From assembly GCF_008692035.1 (NCBI RefSeq), contig NZ_VTFG01000001.1, positions 1,860,001 to 1,924,000 on the forward strand: a DNA stretch of 64,000 nucleotides, written 5' to 3'. The stretch comes from Pseudomonas marginalis. GTDB lineage: Bacteria; Pseudomonadota; Gammaproteobacteria; Pseudomonadales; Pseudomonadaceae. Made by a program: the position numbers and the translations under genes. Numbering within the stretch: position 1 is the stretch's first letter; each line of letters begins with the position of its first letter. Shown here piece by piece: positions 34,438 through 43,544 of this stretch. Below the pieces are notes generated by a model that was given only the letters and a program-made list of their open reading frames with translations, was not told the DNA's origin and made no database searches.

Positions 34438-35214
34438 TTATCGTCCCCTCAGCAGTTTCAGGGTGCTGCGCCCGAACATGCGGCTGGCTGCCGGTGGTGG
34501 CGCGGAAGGCCGGTCGGACTGGCTGAAGCGGGCTTCGAGCCAGCGCTGGAAAAAGCCCCAGAGGGTGGTCAGCGTCAGGAAGTACAAGGCAACCACCAGG
34601 TACAGCTCGAACACCCGGAAGGTGGCCGAGGTGATCATCTGGGTGCTGAGCAGCAGTTCCTGCACACCGATCACGCTGACCAGGGTGGTGTTCTTGAGCA
34701 TCACGTTGAACTCATTGCCCAGCGGCGGCACGATCACCCGGAACGCCTGGGGCAGCACGATGCGCCGCATCAACTTGGCGAAGCCCATGCCCAGGGAGCG
34801 CCCGGCTTCATATTGGCCCTTGTCCACCGCGCCGATGCCGGCACGGATGATCTCGGCCATGTAGGCACCTTCGTTGAGGCCCAGGGCAATGATCGCCGCC
34901 TGGATATTGCCGGGGACGATCAGGCCGAACAGTTCGATATCCTCAAAGCGGAAAATCCCGCCCGCCGCCAGCGCCGTGTACAGAAACACGATCTGCACCA
35001 GCAGCGGCGTGCCGCGCATCAGCCACACGTAAAAACGCACCGGCAGATGCAACAGCGGGTTCTTCGACAAGCGCAACAACGCCGCCGCCAGCCCCAGCGC
35101 GCAGCCCAGCAGCATCGCCAGTACGCTGATCAGGCAGGTCAGCCACAGCCCCGTGAGGTAAACCCCGCTGGGCTGCAGCAGGTACTGCCAGAACACATCC
35201 CAATTGAAATTCAT
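34438..35214 (-). CDS. ABC transporter permease, polar amino-acid type
   Basis: The 258-residue membrane protein has about five transmembrane segments. The coupling loop region is [33 protein letters not shown], typical of HisM/GlnP permeases. A single permease implies a homodimer. It lies between the binding-protein and ATPase genes in one operon. Confidence 0.92.
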   Translation of the reverse strand: MNFNWDVFWQYLLQPSGVYLTGLWLTCLISVLAMLLGCALGLAAALLRLSKNPLLHLPVRFYVWLMRGTPLLVQIVFLYTALAAGGIFRFEDIELFGLIVPGNIQAAIIALGLNEGAYMAEIIRAGIGAVDKGQYEAGRSLGMGFAKLMRRIVLPQAFRVIVPPLGNEFNVMLKNTTLVSVIGVQELLLSTQMITSATFRVFELYLVVALYFLTLTTLWGFFQRWLEARFSQSDRPSAPPPAASRMFGRSTLKLLRGR

Positions 35215-35226
35215 TGCAGGTACGCC

Positions 35227-36033
35227 TCAGTCGAGTGTGTCGCTGCTGACATGCCATTTGTCCAGCAACTGCACATAGCTGCCATCGCTGCGCATATCGC
35301 TGATCACCTGCTGCACGGCGGCGGTCAGTTGCGGGTCGTCCTTGCGTATGCCCAGGCCGGTGAGGATGCGGCTGAACGCCGGCACGCCTTCCTGGAACAG
35401 GTCCGGGGCCATTGCTGCGTAGTAACCGGCGGTTTCCACGGTGGTGCCGTAGGCGTCGACCTGGCTGATGCGCAGGGCCTGGAACGCGTCGGTGTCGGTG
35501 TTGTAGACCACCAGTTTCATCGGGGGCTTGCCGGCCTTGGCCAGGCTTTCATTGTGGGCATCGAGCAGGGTCTTGATGGTGGAGCCGTTGAGCACCGCGA
35601 CCTTGTGCGCGGACAGGTCATCCAGCGCCTTGATGCCCTTGGGGTTGCCCTTGGGCACCACCACCGACTGGCTGGAATACATGTAGTTGACGATGTCGAT
35701 CACCTGGCGCCGCTCGGGTTTGTCGAACAGCTGGTCGACGATCATGTCGCACTGCTGGGCGAGCAGCGCCGGCACCAGGCCAGAGAACGGAATCACCCGC
35801 CATTGCACTTGCTTGTCGCCCAGGCGCCTGGCGATTTCCAGGCCCAGGTCGACGGTGAGCCCGCGGGGTTTCTGGGCTTCGTCGAAGGACACCAGGGGCG
35901 GGGAATCCATCCCCGAGCAATAGACAAGTTTGTCGACTTTTTGCAGACGATCCGGCACTTGAGGCGCAGCAAAGGCCCCTTGTGCGCAGAGACCGAAGGA
36001 GACAGCCACCAGCAAGGCGCGGCATTTATGCAT
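35227..36033 (-). CDS. Periplasmic amino-acid-type ABC substrate-binding protein
   Basis: The 268-residue protein begins MHKCRALLVAVSFGLCAQGA, a signal peptide cut near AFA, followed by a family-3 binding domain (LTVDLGLEIARRLGDKQVQWRVIPFSGLVPALLAQQCDMIVDQLF and later LTGLGIRKDDPQLTAAVQQVI). It is the first gene of the transporter and GGT-like operon. A gamma-glutamyl amino acid or peptide ligand is a plausible guess from the linked enzyme only. Confidence 0.9.
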   Translation of the reverse strand: MHKCRALLVAVSFGLCAQGAFAAPQVPDRLQKVDKLVYCSGMDSPPLVSFDEAQKPRGLTVDLGLEIARRLGDKQVQWRVIPFSGLVPALLAQQCDMIVDQLFDKPERRQVIDIVNYMYSSQSVVVPKGNPKGIKALDDLSAHKVAVLNGSTIKTLLDAHNESLAKAGKPPMKLVVYNTDTDAFQALRISQVDAYGTTVETAGYYAAMAPDLFQEGVPAFSRILTGLGIRKDDPQLTAAVQQVISDMRSDGSYVQLLDKWHVSSDTLD

Positions 36034-36097
36034 GACCGGACACTCCAGTTCGTTGAATAACGGGGCAGGACTAAAGTCAAAACACAGCGGGTGTTTC

Positions 36098-36766
36098 TTA
36101 TTGTTCGGTTTGCAGGAACTGGATCAGCGCCGGCACGGTGCCTTCGATGTGTTCGCGCACCACGGCTTCGGCGCGGGCGGCATCGCCGGCGCGGATCGCA
36201 TCGAGGATCACCGCGTGTTCCTGGCGGGCGCTGAGGGGTTTTTCGCCGTGCTGCAACCACAAGCGCATGGGCGCCTCGACCAGCGAGTACAGCGCCGAAA
36301 TCTGCTTCATCAAGCGTGGGCGGCCGCTGAGGCTGCACAGGTATTCATGGAACGCGCGATGGCGGCTGACCCAGGCGGCGCTCTCATCGCGGTAGTCGTC
36401 CATCGCGTCGAGCATGCGCTCCAGGGCCGCGAGTTGACGCTCACCGATACGGCCGACGGCCACGCGCACCGCCAGGCCTTCGAGGGCGCTGCGCATCTCG
36501 AACACTTCGTGCAGCTCATCGATATCCAGACCGCTGACGATCGCGCCACGGTTGGGCCGCAGGGTCACCAGGCCCTGGGCATCCAGGCGGCGAAAGGCTT
36601 CGCGCACCGGCATGCGGCTCATGCCGATCTCGCTGGCGATGTCTTCGGCGATCAGCCGGTCGCCCTTGCGGTAGCGGCCGCCGCAAATGGCATCGAGCAG
36701 AAAGTTGTAGGCCTCCTCCTCGGCGGTGAGGGGCTGGCGGTCAACGTAAGCGGGAGCGAATTGCAT
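36098..36766 (-). CDS. GntR-family regulator with FCD domain
   Basis: The ATG at 36766 follows AAAGGTG and gives 222 residues; a TTG start 30 bp upstream is less likely. The N-terminal winged helix (YNFLLDAICGGRYRKGDRLIAEDIASEIGMSRMPVREAFRRL) and the C-terminal FCD ligand domain (FEMRSALEGLAVRVAVGRIG, MDDYRDESAAWVSRHRAFHEYLC) are clear. It lies 64 bp upstream of the transporter operon and in the same direction. It is the natural candidate regulator of that operon and of itself. Confidence 0.92.
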   Translation of the reverse strand: MQFAPAYVDRQPLTAEEEAYNFLLDAICGGRYRKGDRLIAEDIASEIGMSRMPVREAFRRLDAQGLVTLRPNRGAIVSGLDIDELHEVFEMRSALEGLAVRVAVGRIGERQLAALERMLDAMDDYRDESAAWVSRHRAFHEYLCSLSGRPRLMKQISALYSLVEAPMRLWLQHGEKPLSARQEHAVILDAIRAGDAARAEAVVREHIEGTVPALIQFLQTEQ

Positions 36767-36783
36767 CGGCAGCACCTTTTGAA

Positions 36784-36815
36784 TTTTTGTATCCAATTAT
36801 CCACGAATACAAAAA
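36784..36815. promoter_or_regulatory. Candidate GntR operator
   Basis: TTTTTGTAT (36784-36792) and ATACAAAAA (36807-36815) are perfect inverted copies with a 14-bp spacer, 18 bp upstream of the GntR start. GntR/FCD regulators often bind TGTAT/ATACA-type half-sites, so autoregulation is likely. Confidence 0.5.
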
Positions 36816-37021
36816 AGCAGAATGCGTGCCAACGGCCTGGGCCAGGAGCCAAGTGATTGATTCAGATCGGATAGAAGGGAAAAAGCTGGCGCTGGCGTTG
36901 AAAAGTCGCGTGGGAATTTGCTACCCAATGGCGCAGAAGATGCCCCATTGGTGGGCGGAAGTAACAAGCAGGACGTGGGTGAGATGCTTTTGCTTGAGGC
37001 GAATCCAGCCCACCGTTGGCG

Positions 37022-37459
37022 TTATGGCTCGGCCGAATAGATGACGGTTTGCGCGCTGTTTTCGCCGACCGCCTGGCGGGTGAAATAGGTGTCGCCTTCG
37101 TCGGTGAGGATCTCGTAGTCGGCCTTACGGGCCGGGCTGGCGTGCTTGATGATTTTCAGCACGCGCTGGAATTTCACGCTTAGCGTGCCGTTGTGGCTGG
37201 GCCCGGTGAGCACATTGACGCTTTGAAACCAGCCGGCGTGCCGCTGGTTGCTCACCAACGCGTGGCTCATCGCCTCGAAACGTTCCAACCGCGTGAAGCC
37301 CCACAGGGTCTGTTCTTCGACGGTGGCGCCCGGCGTAGCGGCGCCGGTAAACACAAACAGATTGATCGCCGGGCTGTCTTCGCAAAAGAAGTCGTAAGGG
37401 ACCAGGCCGTCGACCATTTTCCTGCCGGGCACGAAGCCCTTTTTATGCACCTGAAACAT
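37022..37459 (-). CDS. Conserved-looking protein of unknown function
   Basis: The ATG at 37459 has GGAGG directly upstream and gives 145 residues with no signal peptide and no membrane segment. It is a mixed alpha/beta sequence with several aromatic residues (MFQVHKKGFVPGRKMVDG, LWGFTRLERFEAMSHALV, ...TVIYSAEP). I do not recognise a domain. It stands alone between the GntR regulator and the sensor kinase, 57 bp upstream of the kinase stop in the same direction. Confidence 0.6.
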   Translation of the reverse strand: MFQVHKKGFVPGRKMVDGLVPYDFFCEDSPAINLFVFTGAATPGATVEEQTLWGFTRLERFEAMSHALVSNQRHAGWFQSVNVLTGPSHNGTLSVKFQRVLKIIKHASPARKADYEILTDEGDTYFTRQAVGENSAQTVIYSAEP

Positions 37460-37516
37460 CGCCACCTCCACTCAATCAATGGCGACAAGTCTAATGAGGC
37501 GCGACGTACAGGGCGG

Positions 37517-38800
37517 TCAAGCCAATGTAATGTCGTGTAAAGATCGCGCGCTGTGCAGGGTGATCTCCACTGTCAGCCCGCCGCCCGGCTCGTTGCGCGC
37601 GAGGATGTGGCCGCCGTGCATCTGGACGGCCCTCGCAGCAATGGCCAGCCCCAGGCCAAACCCCACGCTGGCATCGCCCACACCACGTTCGAACGGCTGG
37701 AAAATGCTGTGCAGCCGGTCATTGTCGACGCCCGGTCCTTGGTCGGTGATCTGTACCGTGAGGCGGTTCGCATCGTGGTTGACCTGCGCCGACACGCACA
37801 CGGTGGTGTCCGGCCGGGTGTAGCGTACGGCATTGCGGATCACGTTCTCGAAGCAGCGGTACAACAACTCACCGCTGACGCAGGCGATAAACGGCGGGCA
37901 CGCCTGCAGGTGCACGCGACAGCCTTTGATGCCAGCTTCGAACTGCGCATCTTCAACGATCATCGCCAGCAATTCGACGATATCCACGGGCTCGCGCTCG
38001 ATACTTTCCGGACGGCCTTGCAGGCGCGCCAGGGTCAGCAGCGCTTCGATCAGGGTGTCCATGCGCTCGGATTCGCGCTCGATGCGTTCGAGCATTTCCA
38101 GGCGGGCGGCGTCCTGGCGCAACAGGCCGATGGCCGCCTGCATGCGCGTCAGCGGGGAGCGCAGTTCATGGGAGATGTCGTGCAGCAGTTGCTGCTGGGC
38201 CTCCACCAGCCCCTTCAACTGGTTGGCCATGCGGTCGCAGTCTTCCGCCAGGTCGACGATCTCGTCGCGACGCTTGCCCATGGCCGGCTTGACCCGGGTT
38301 TCGAAGCGTCCCTTGGCCGCGTCGCTCATGGCGCGCTTCAGGTAAGCCAGGGGCCAGGCCAGGTAATAGGCCATGTAGCCGCTGAACAGCGCACTCATCA
38401 ATGTGCCGATGATCAACGGAATCTGGTGCCAGGGCCGGCCGGGCGGGTTACCGGGCGCGTGGGTCGACCTGATCGACAGCGCCACGCCTTCCTTGCTGAC
38501 GACCGCTCGCTCATAGGCCGGCTGCGTCACCGGCCCACCTATCAGCAATTGCCCGGCACTGTTGTAGACGCCGATGGCCTCATCCGCCGGGCGCTCCCAC
38601 ACCGCCAGGAGCTGGCCGCCCGCCTCGACACCGAACGTTTGCAGTAGCTTGTCTTCGGCCGCCAGCATGGCTTCCACATGCGGGTCATTCGGCTGGAAAC
38701 GGCCCAGTTCAAGCACGCCGACGCCCACCAGGAAGGTCAAGGTGGTCGCCAGCCAGAAGGCCAGGAACAGTTTCCAGAACAGCAGGCTGGGCCTGGTCAT
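37517..38800 (-). CDS. CpxA-like sensor histidine kinase
   Basis: The ATG at 38800 overlaps the regulator stop and gives 427 residues. Two membrane helices (LFWKLFLAFWLATTLTFLVG and IPLIIGTLMSALFSGYMAYY) frame a periplasmic sensor of about 130 residues. A HAMP domain, a HisKA box HDISHELRSPLTRMQ and a HATPase domain with ENVIRNAVRY, DQGPGVD and FGLGLAIAARAV follow. The HELRSPLTRMQ box and the pairing with a CpxR-like regulator point to an envelope-stress sensor. A longer upstream frame lies inside the regulator gene and was rejected. Confidence 0.9.
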   Translation of the reverse strand: MTRPSLLFWKLFLAFWLATTLTFLVGVGVLELGRFQPNDPHVEAMLAAEDKLLQTFGVEAGGQLLAVWERPADEAIGVYNSAGQLLIGGPVTQPAYERAVVSKEGVALSIRSTHAPGNPPGRPWHQIPLIIGTLMSALFSGYMAYYLAWPLAYLKRAMSDAAKGRFETRVKPAMGKRRDEIVDLAEDCDRMANQLKGLVEAQQQLLHDISHELRSPLTRMQAAIGLLRQDAARLEMLERIERESERMDTLIEALLTLARLQGRPESIEREPVDIVELLAMIVEDAQFEAGIKGCRVHLQACPPFIACVSGELLYRCFENVIRNAVRYTRPDTTVCVSAQVNHDANRLTVQITDQGPGVDNDRLHSIFQPFERGVGDASVGFGLGLAIAARAVQMHGGHILARNEPGGGLTVEITLHSARSLHDITLA

Positions 38801-39480
38801 TCGGCAATCAACAAGTAGCCGAGGCCACGTACGCTCTGGATCCAGGCCTTGGCGTCCGGGCGCGGCCCGAGTTTTTGCCGGATGCTGCTGATATGCACGT
38901 CGATGCGCCGGTCGTAGCGGGTCAGCGGGCAACCGAGGGCATTGAGTGACAGATCCTTTTTACTCACTACCTGGCCGGCACTGCGGGCCAGCTCTTCCAG
39001 CAGGCTGAACTCGGTGCTGGTCACACCCAGCTCGAGGCCGTTCCACAGGGCCTGGCGCCTGCCGGGCCACAACACCAGCGCGCCGGTCTTGATCACTTCG
39101 GTGGTCGGCTGGCCCACCGGCTGCACCCTGCGCATGATGGCGCGCAGGCGCGCGACCAGTTCGCCGGGGGAGCTGGGCTTGGGCACGTAATCATCGGCGC
39201 CGAGTTCCAGGCCGGTGATGCGGTCGATGTTGTCACCACGGGCGGTGAGCAGCACTACGGGTACCTGGCTGACGACGCGGATGCGCCGGAGCACTTCGAT
39301 GCCCGAGCGCTGGGGCAGCATCACGTCCAGCACCACAATGCTGTAGCGCCCCGACAGCGCCTCCACCTCGCCCTCCTCCCCCGTGTGCACGGCCGTGGTC
39401 TCAAAGCCTTCGCGCGCGAGGTATTGGCTCAGCATGTCAGTCAGTTCCTGGTCGTCGTCGACCAACAATACGCGGATCAT
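38797..39480 (-). CDS. CpxR-like OmpR-family response regulator
   Basis: The 227-residue protein has a receiver domain with the acidic pocket (VDDD), phosphoacceptor Asp in VVLDVMLPQRSG, LLTARGD and the Lys of YVPKPSSPGELVAR. A winged-helix DNA-binding domain ends in VDVHISSIRQKLGP...IQSVRGLGYLL. It overlaps the kinase gene and is divergent from the bamA-like gene, 196 bp away. Autoregulation through the CpxR-box-like site in that gap is likely. Confidence 0.92.
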   Translation of the reverse strand: MIRVLLVDDDQELTDMLSQYLAREGFETTAVHTGEEGEVEALSGRYSIVVLDVMLPQRSGIEVLRRIRVVSQVPVVLLTARGDNIDRITGLELGADDYVPKPSSPGELVARLRAIMRRVQPVGQPTTEVIKTGALVLWPGRRQALWNGLELGVTSTEFSLLEELARSAGQVVSKKDLSLNALGCPLTRYDRRIDVHISSIRQKLGPRPDAKAWIQSVRGLGYLLIAE

Positions 39481-39541
39481 CTCGGGCTCGTCGGTGGGGG
39501 GTTGCGCATTATCGGCCCGGCATCGGCATCCCAGGCCAAAC

Positions 39542-39556
39542 TTTACCTAACTTGAC
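39542..39556. promoter_or_regulatory. CpxR-box-like site between the two-component genes and bamA-like gene
   Basis: On the minus strand the site reads GTCAA-GTTAG-GTAAA, against the enterobacterial CpxR consensus GTAAA-N5-GTAAA: one mismatch and exact spacing. It lies 62 bp upstream of the regulator start and 121 bp upstream of the bamA-like start. A second palindrome, GGTTAACC, follows at 39561-39568. The consensus is borrowed from enteric bacteria, so this is suggestive only. Confidence 0.45.
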
Positions 39557-39676
39557 ATTCGGTTAACCGCACCAAACGCCCCTCGCTCGTATGCTGGATG
39601 TTCACCAGTCCGGCCGCGCGGCGAGTTGTCCATGCGTGCCGGCGCTGCTTGTCGATGTGTTCTGGAAAAGATCTTG

Positions 39677-42043
39677 ATGAATTTTTCGCGCCTGCTCTGC
39701 TCGGTTGCGCTGCTGCTCAATGCCTCACTGGCACTCGCCCAAGGCTTCAAAATCTCGGATATTCGAATCAACGGCCTGCAACGGGTCTCTGCAGGCAGCG
39801 TGTTCGGGGCATTACCCCTGAACGTCGGCGACGAAGCAGATGACCGGCGCCTGGTGGACTCGACCCGCGCGCTGTTCAAGACCGGTTACTTCCAGGACAT
39901 CCAACTGAGCCGCGAAGGCGATGTGTTGATCATCAATGTAGTCGAGCGTCCTTCGGTTGCCAGTATCGAGTTCGAGGGCAACAAGGCGATTGCCACCGAT
40001 GACCTGATGAAAGGCATGAAGCAATCGGGCCTTGCCGAGGGCGAGATTTTCCAACGCGCCACCCTGGAAGGGATACGCAACGAGTTGCAGCGCCAGTACG
40101 TTGCCCAGGGCCGTTACTCGGCGTCGGTCGACGCGCAGGTGGTGGCTCAGCCGCGTAACCGCGTGGGCTTGAAAATCAAGATCGACGAAGGTGAAGTGGC
40201 GTCGATCCAGCACATCAACGTGGTAGGCAACACGGTGTTCCCCGACGATGCCCTGATCGACCAGTTCACCCTCAAGACCAGCAACTGGCTGTCGTTTTTC
40301 AAGAACGACGACAAATACGCACGGGAGAAGCTGTCGGGCGACCTTGAACGCTTGCGCTCCTATTACCTGGACCGTGGCTATATCAACATGGATATCACCT
40401 CGACCCAGGTCTCGATGACCCCGGACAAAAAGCACGTCTACATCACCGTGAACATCCAGGAAGGCCAGAAATACGCGGTGCGCGAGGTGAAGCTCAGTGG
40501 TGAGCTGAAAGTCCCGCAGGACCAGGTCCAGTCCTTGCTGCTGGTGCAGAAGGGCCAGGTGTTCTCACGCAAACTGATGACCACCACCTCGGAGCTGATT
40601 ACCCGTCGCCTGGGCAACGAAGGCTACACCTTCGCCAACGTCAACGGCGTGCCGCAGGCCCACGATGAAGACCACACGGTTGACGTCACGTTCTCCGTCG
40701 ACCCCGGTAAGCGGGCCTACGTCAACCGTATCAACTTCCGTGGCAATACCAAGACCGACGACAAGGTGCTGCGGCGGGAAATGCGCCAGATGGAAGGTGG
40801 CTGGGCGTCAACCTACCTGATCGATCAGTCCAAGGTGCGCCTGGAGCGCCTGGGGTTCTTCAAGGAGGTGAACGTCGAGACGCCTGCGGTGGCCGGCCTC
40901 GATGACCAGTTGGATGTGAACTACGCCGTGGAAGAACAGGCGTCCGGTTCGATTACCGCCAGTGTCGGCTTTGCCCAGAGTTCGGGGCTGATCCTCGGCG
41001 GCTCGATCACCCAGAACAATTTCCTCGGCACCGGCAACTACGCCAGCCTGGGGCTGACCCGCTCGTCCTACCAGAGCAAGTACAACATCGGTTTCACCGA
41101 TCCCTACTTCACCACCGACGGGGTGAGCCTGGGTTACAACGCGTTCTACAGCAAGACCGACTACAACAAGTACTACGATGACGGGGTTTCCTATTACGCC
41201 ATCAATAGTTTTGGCCTGGGCACCACCCTCGGTTACCCGATCAATGAAACCTCGCGCTTGAACTTTGGCCTGACCGTACAACACGACAGCATCGAACCGG
41301 GCACCTACAGCGCCGACGAGATCTACGACTTTATCGAGCGCGAAGGCAAGGAATTCACCAACTTCAAGGCCAACCTTGGCTGGTCGGAGTCGACCTTGAA
41401 CAAAGGCGTGCTGGCGACTCGCGGGCATTCGCAAAACCTCAACCTGATGGTGACGGTGCCCGGCAGCGACCTGAGTTTCTACAAAATCGACTACACGGGG
41501 CAGACGTTCCTGCCTGTCAGCAACACCACATCACTGCGCTTTCACACCAAGCTCGGCTACGGCAGCGGCTACGGCTCCACGGACGGGCTGCCCTTCTATG
41601 AAACCTACACCGCCGGCGGCGAAGGCACGGTGCGCGGCTTTGAAAGCGGCACCCTCGGCCCGCGCAACACCCCGGCAACCGGTGCCTACGCCAGTGCCGG
41701 GCAGGCGTACTACTCGGACCGGGACACCGAGTCGCTGGGCGGCAATATCCTGATAACCGGCGGCGCGGAGTACCTGTTCCCGGTGCCGTTCATCAAAGAC
41801 AACAAATCCGTGCGAACCTCGTTGTTCTGGGACGTAGGGACGGTGTATTCGGACAAGTGCTACCTCAGCACGACCCAGGGCTGCGGCAGCGTGGACCTAA
41901 GCCAGATGGCCAGTTCGGTGGGAGTTGGGGTGACATGGTACAGCCCGCTGGGGCCGCTGAGTGTGAACTTGGCCTACCCGATTCGCACACCGGAGAACGC
42001 GGACAAGCAGGTGTTTCAGTTCTCCATGGGGCAGACGTTTTAA
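39677..42043 (+). CDS. BamA-type outer-membrane assembly factor, probable second copy
   Basis: From the ATG at 39677 the protein has 788 residues with a signal peptide (MNFSRLLCSVALLLNASLAL, cut near ALA). Five POTRA repeats follow (the first begins GFKISDIRINGLQRVSAGSV). The 16-strand Omp85 barrel carries the lid-loop motif VRGF (GEGTVRGFESGTLGP) and the C-terminal FSMGQTF. It is full length for BamA. In Pseudomonas the essential bamA lies between rseP and skp/lpxD; none of those genes is here, so this looks like a paralogue. It is divergent from a CpxRA-like pair. Confidence 0.9.
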   Translation: MNFSRLLCSVALLLNASLALAQGFKISDIRINGLQRVSAGSVFGALPLNVGDEADDRRLVDSTRALFKTGYFQDIQLSREGDVLIINVVERPSVASIEFEGNKAIATDDLMKGMKQSGLAEGEIFQRATLEGIRNELQRQYVAQGRYSASVDAQVVAQPRNRVGLKIKIDEGEVASIQHINVVGNTVFPDDALIDQFTLKTSNWLSFFKNDDKYAREKLSGDLERLRSYYLDRGYINMDITSTQVSMTPDKKHVYITVNIQEGQKYAVREVKLSGELKVPQDQVQSLLLVQKGQVFSRKLMTTTSELITRRLGNEGYTFANVNGVPQAHDEDHTVDVTFSVDPGKRAYVNRINFRGNTKTDDKVLRREMRQMEGGWASTYLIDQSKVRLERLGFFKEVNVETPAVAGLDDQLDVNYAVEEQASGSITASVGFAQSSGLILGGSITQNNFLGTGNYASLGLTRSSYQSKYNIGFTDPYFTTDGVSLGYNAFYSKTDYNKYYDDGVSYYAINSFGLGTTLGYPINETSRLNFGLTVQHDSIEPGTYSADEIYDFIEREGKEFTNFKANLGWSESTLNKGVLATRGHSQNLNLMVTVPGSDLSFYKIDYTGQTFLPVSNTTSLRFHTKLGYGSGYGSTDGLPFYETYTAGGEGTVRGFESGTLGPRNTPATGAYASAGQAYYSDRDTESLGGNILITGGAEYLFPVPFIKDNKSVRTSLFWDVGTVYSDKCYLSTTQGCGSVDLSQMASSVGVGVTWYSPLGPLSVNLAYPIRTPENADKQVFQFSMGQTF

Positions 42044-42208
42044 AGGTTGCGGCGTGTTGATGCGTTTCCCCCTTCTCGGAAAGGCCCTACACAAATACCG
42101 GACGTCTGGCGAAGCCGCGTTTATGTATTGTTTTTTATAAAGGAACTCCGCTATCGAGCCTTGGTCGGCTGATGTGTGGATTTTCCTTTCACTACGCGGA
42201 TAGATCGG

Positions 42209-43063
42209 ATGAAACAGATGCCCTTCGTCGAGGCCAAGCCTGTTGCCGACAAAAAGCTGGCTTTGTTTGCACCCGTGCCAGCGCCATGGCGTTCAAGCGC
42301 ACACCCGCTGCACCTGCACGATTTTGCTGCCTGTCGGAATGTCGAATCAGGCGCGGTTTTTATTATCGCTTCCGGCCTGTCAGCCAAATCATTCCCCCTC
42401 GAAAAGTTCGCGCACGTGCCCATGATCACCATGAATGGCGCGATTTCGATGTTTATGAACACCGACATCAAGCCGAGTTTTTACGCCTGCACGGACAGAA
42501 GCTTTTCCAAACAGCAGCCGGATTTATTCAACTACGCCATGGCTGTCAGCCAAAGGGTCGCGCTGTGGGAAGACCATGCGCAATCCTCCCATGCTCGTCC
42601 AACCGGGCAGCTCTACCCGCTGTCCAAGGCGCCAAAACCGTCGTGGATCGATGTGGCGCTCGGAAGATCAAAAGAGCTGGTTACTGATCACCCCTTGATC
42701 GCCTTTCGGAAACGGTCCATCGGGTTCAGCAAGGACATGAGCCAGGGCTTTTTTGATGCCCGAACCGTGGCCTACCTGGCCATCCAGCTGGCATTCCACG
42801 TCGGGTTCTCCAAGGTTTTCCTGGTGGGCGTCGACCTGGACGAAAAGTCGGGGAGGTTTTACGAAACGAAGGACTCCATAAACTCCCCCTGCGGGCTCGA
42901 CCAGCACTATTACACCCGCATACTGCCGTCGTTCGAGTTGATGTCCAAGAAAGTCATCGGGGATGACTTCATGGTTTACAACTTATCCGATATTTCGAAG
43001 ATTCCGGCGAGTGTGATTCCGCGTATCAGCGTCGCTCAAGTGGAAGCGATGCTCCACCAGTAG
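42209..43063 (+). CDS. WaaZ-like LPS core Kdo transferase
   Basis: The 284-residue protein resembles the enterobacterial WaaZ/RfaZ (KdoIII transferase) as I remember it: AVFIIASGLSAKSFPLEKFAHVPMITMNGAISMFMNTDIKPSFYACTD in the N-terminal half, then SIGFSKDMSQGFFDARTVAYLAIQLAFHVGFSKVFLVGVDLDEKSGRFYE. WaaZ adds a third Kdo to the inner LPS core and in E. coli gives truncated glycoforms under envelope stress. An upstream GTG (42176) in frame is possible; the ATG was preferred. It follows the bamA-like gene in the same direction after 165 bp. Confidence 0.7.
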   Translation: MKQMPFVEAKPVADKKLALFAPVPAPWRSSAHPLHLHDFAACRNVESGAVFIIASGLSAKSFPLEKFAHVPMITMNGAISMFMNTDIKPSFYACTDRSFSKQQPDLFNYAMAVSQRVALWEDHAQSSHARPTGQLYPLSKAPKPSWIDVALGRSKELVTDHPLIAFRKRSIGFSKDMSQGFFDARTVAYLAIQLAFHVGFSKVFLVGVDLDEKSGRFYETKDSINSPCGLDQHYYTRILPSFELMSKKVIGDDFMVYNLSDISKIPASVIPRISVAQVEAMLHQ

Positions 43064-43498
43064 ACACACAGTCGGCCTGGAGGCCTTCGCCAACTCCCTG
43101 CACTACACACATTGGGTGTCGGCAGCTGAGGGCCCTTCTCAAAAAATCCGAATATCAGCCCGGATACTTCAGTCTTTTTTAGCAGGAGATTGAAGGAGTT
43201 ATCTGGATTGGGTTCCACGGCCAGCGAGAAGAATGGCGGGGGCCTTCTGTTGCATAGTGAGCACTATGCCCTGGGCCATTTGGGGCTTACGCTGAAGCGT
43301 ATGCGCTGATCGTACTTCAGATCTGCCTATGCTCAATGAACCTGTGCGGGTTTAAAAAGAATTTTCAGAATCAGCAGACGTAACTCATCCAGGACCTTGA
43401 TGGCCGGAAGCTTTCAGTGCATTGGCTGGATCCAAGCGTGGGGCGGTGACGATCTTGAGGAGGAAGTTGGGATGATCCCCCGCAAAAGTCCCTATGCG
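43064..43498. other. Gap between the WaaZ-like gene and the tRNA terminator
   Basis: About 430 bp hold no gene I can support. The only open frame with a plausible length is a 33-codon ATG frame at 43400-43501 without a good ribosome binding site. No tRNA, repeat or clear promoter is visible. Confidence 0.5.
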
Positions 43499-43530
43499 TA
43501 AAAAAGCCGAACTGGCTGGAGTTCGGCTAA
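43499..43530 (-). terminator. Rho-independent terminator of the original tRNA-Pro gene
   Basis: On the minus strand a perfect 9-bp stem (AGCCGAACT / AGTTCGGCT) with a 6-nt loop is followed by a run of six T. It lies 15 bp past the CCA end of the tRNA fragment and in its direction, so it is the tRNA transcript's own terminator, left on the host side. Confidence 0.85.
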
Positions 43531-43544
43531 GTCACTGAAAAATA

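Noticed and set aside
43400..43501. 33-codon ATG frame before the tRNA terminator
   Set aside because: There is no ribosome binding site or recognisable sequence, and it ends at the terminator; too weak to call.
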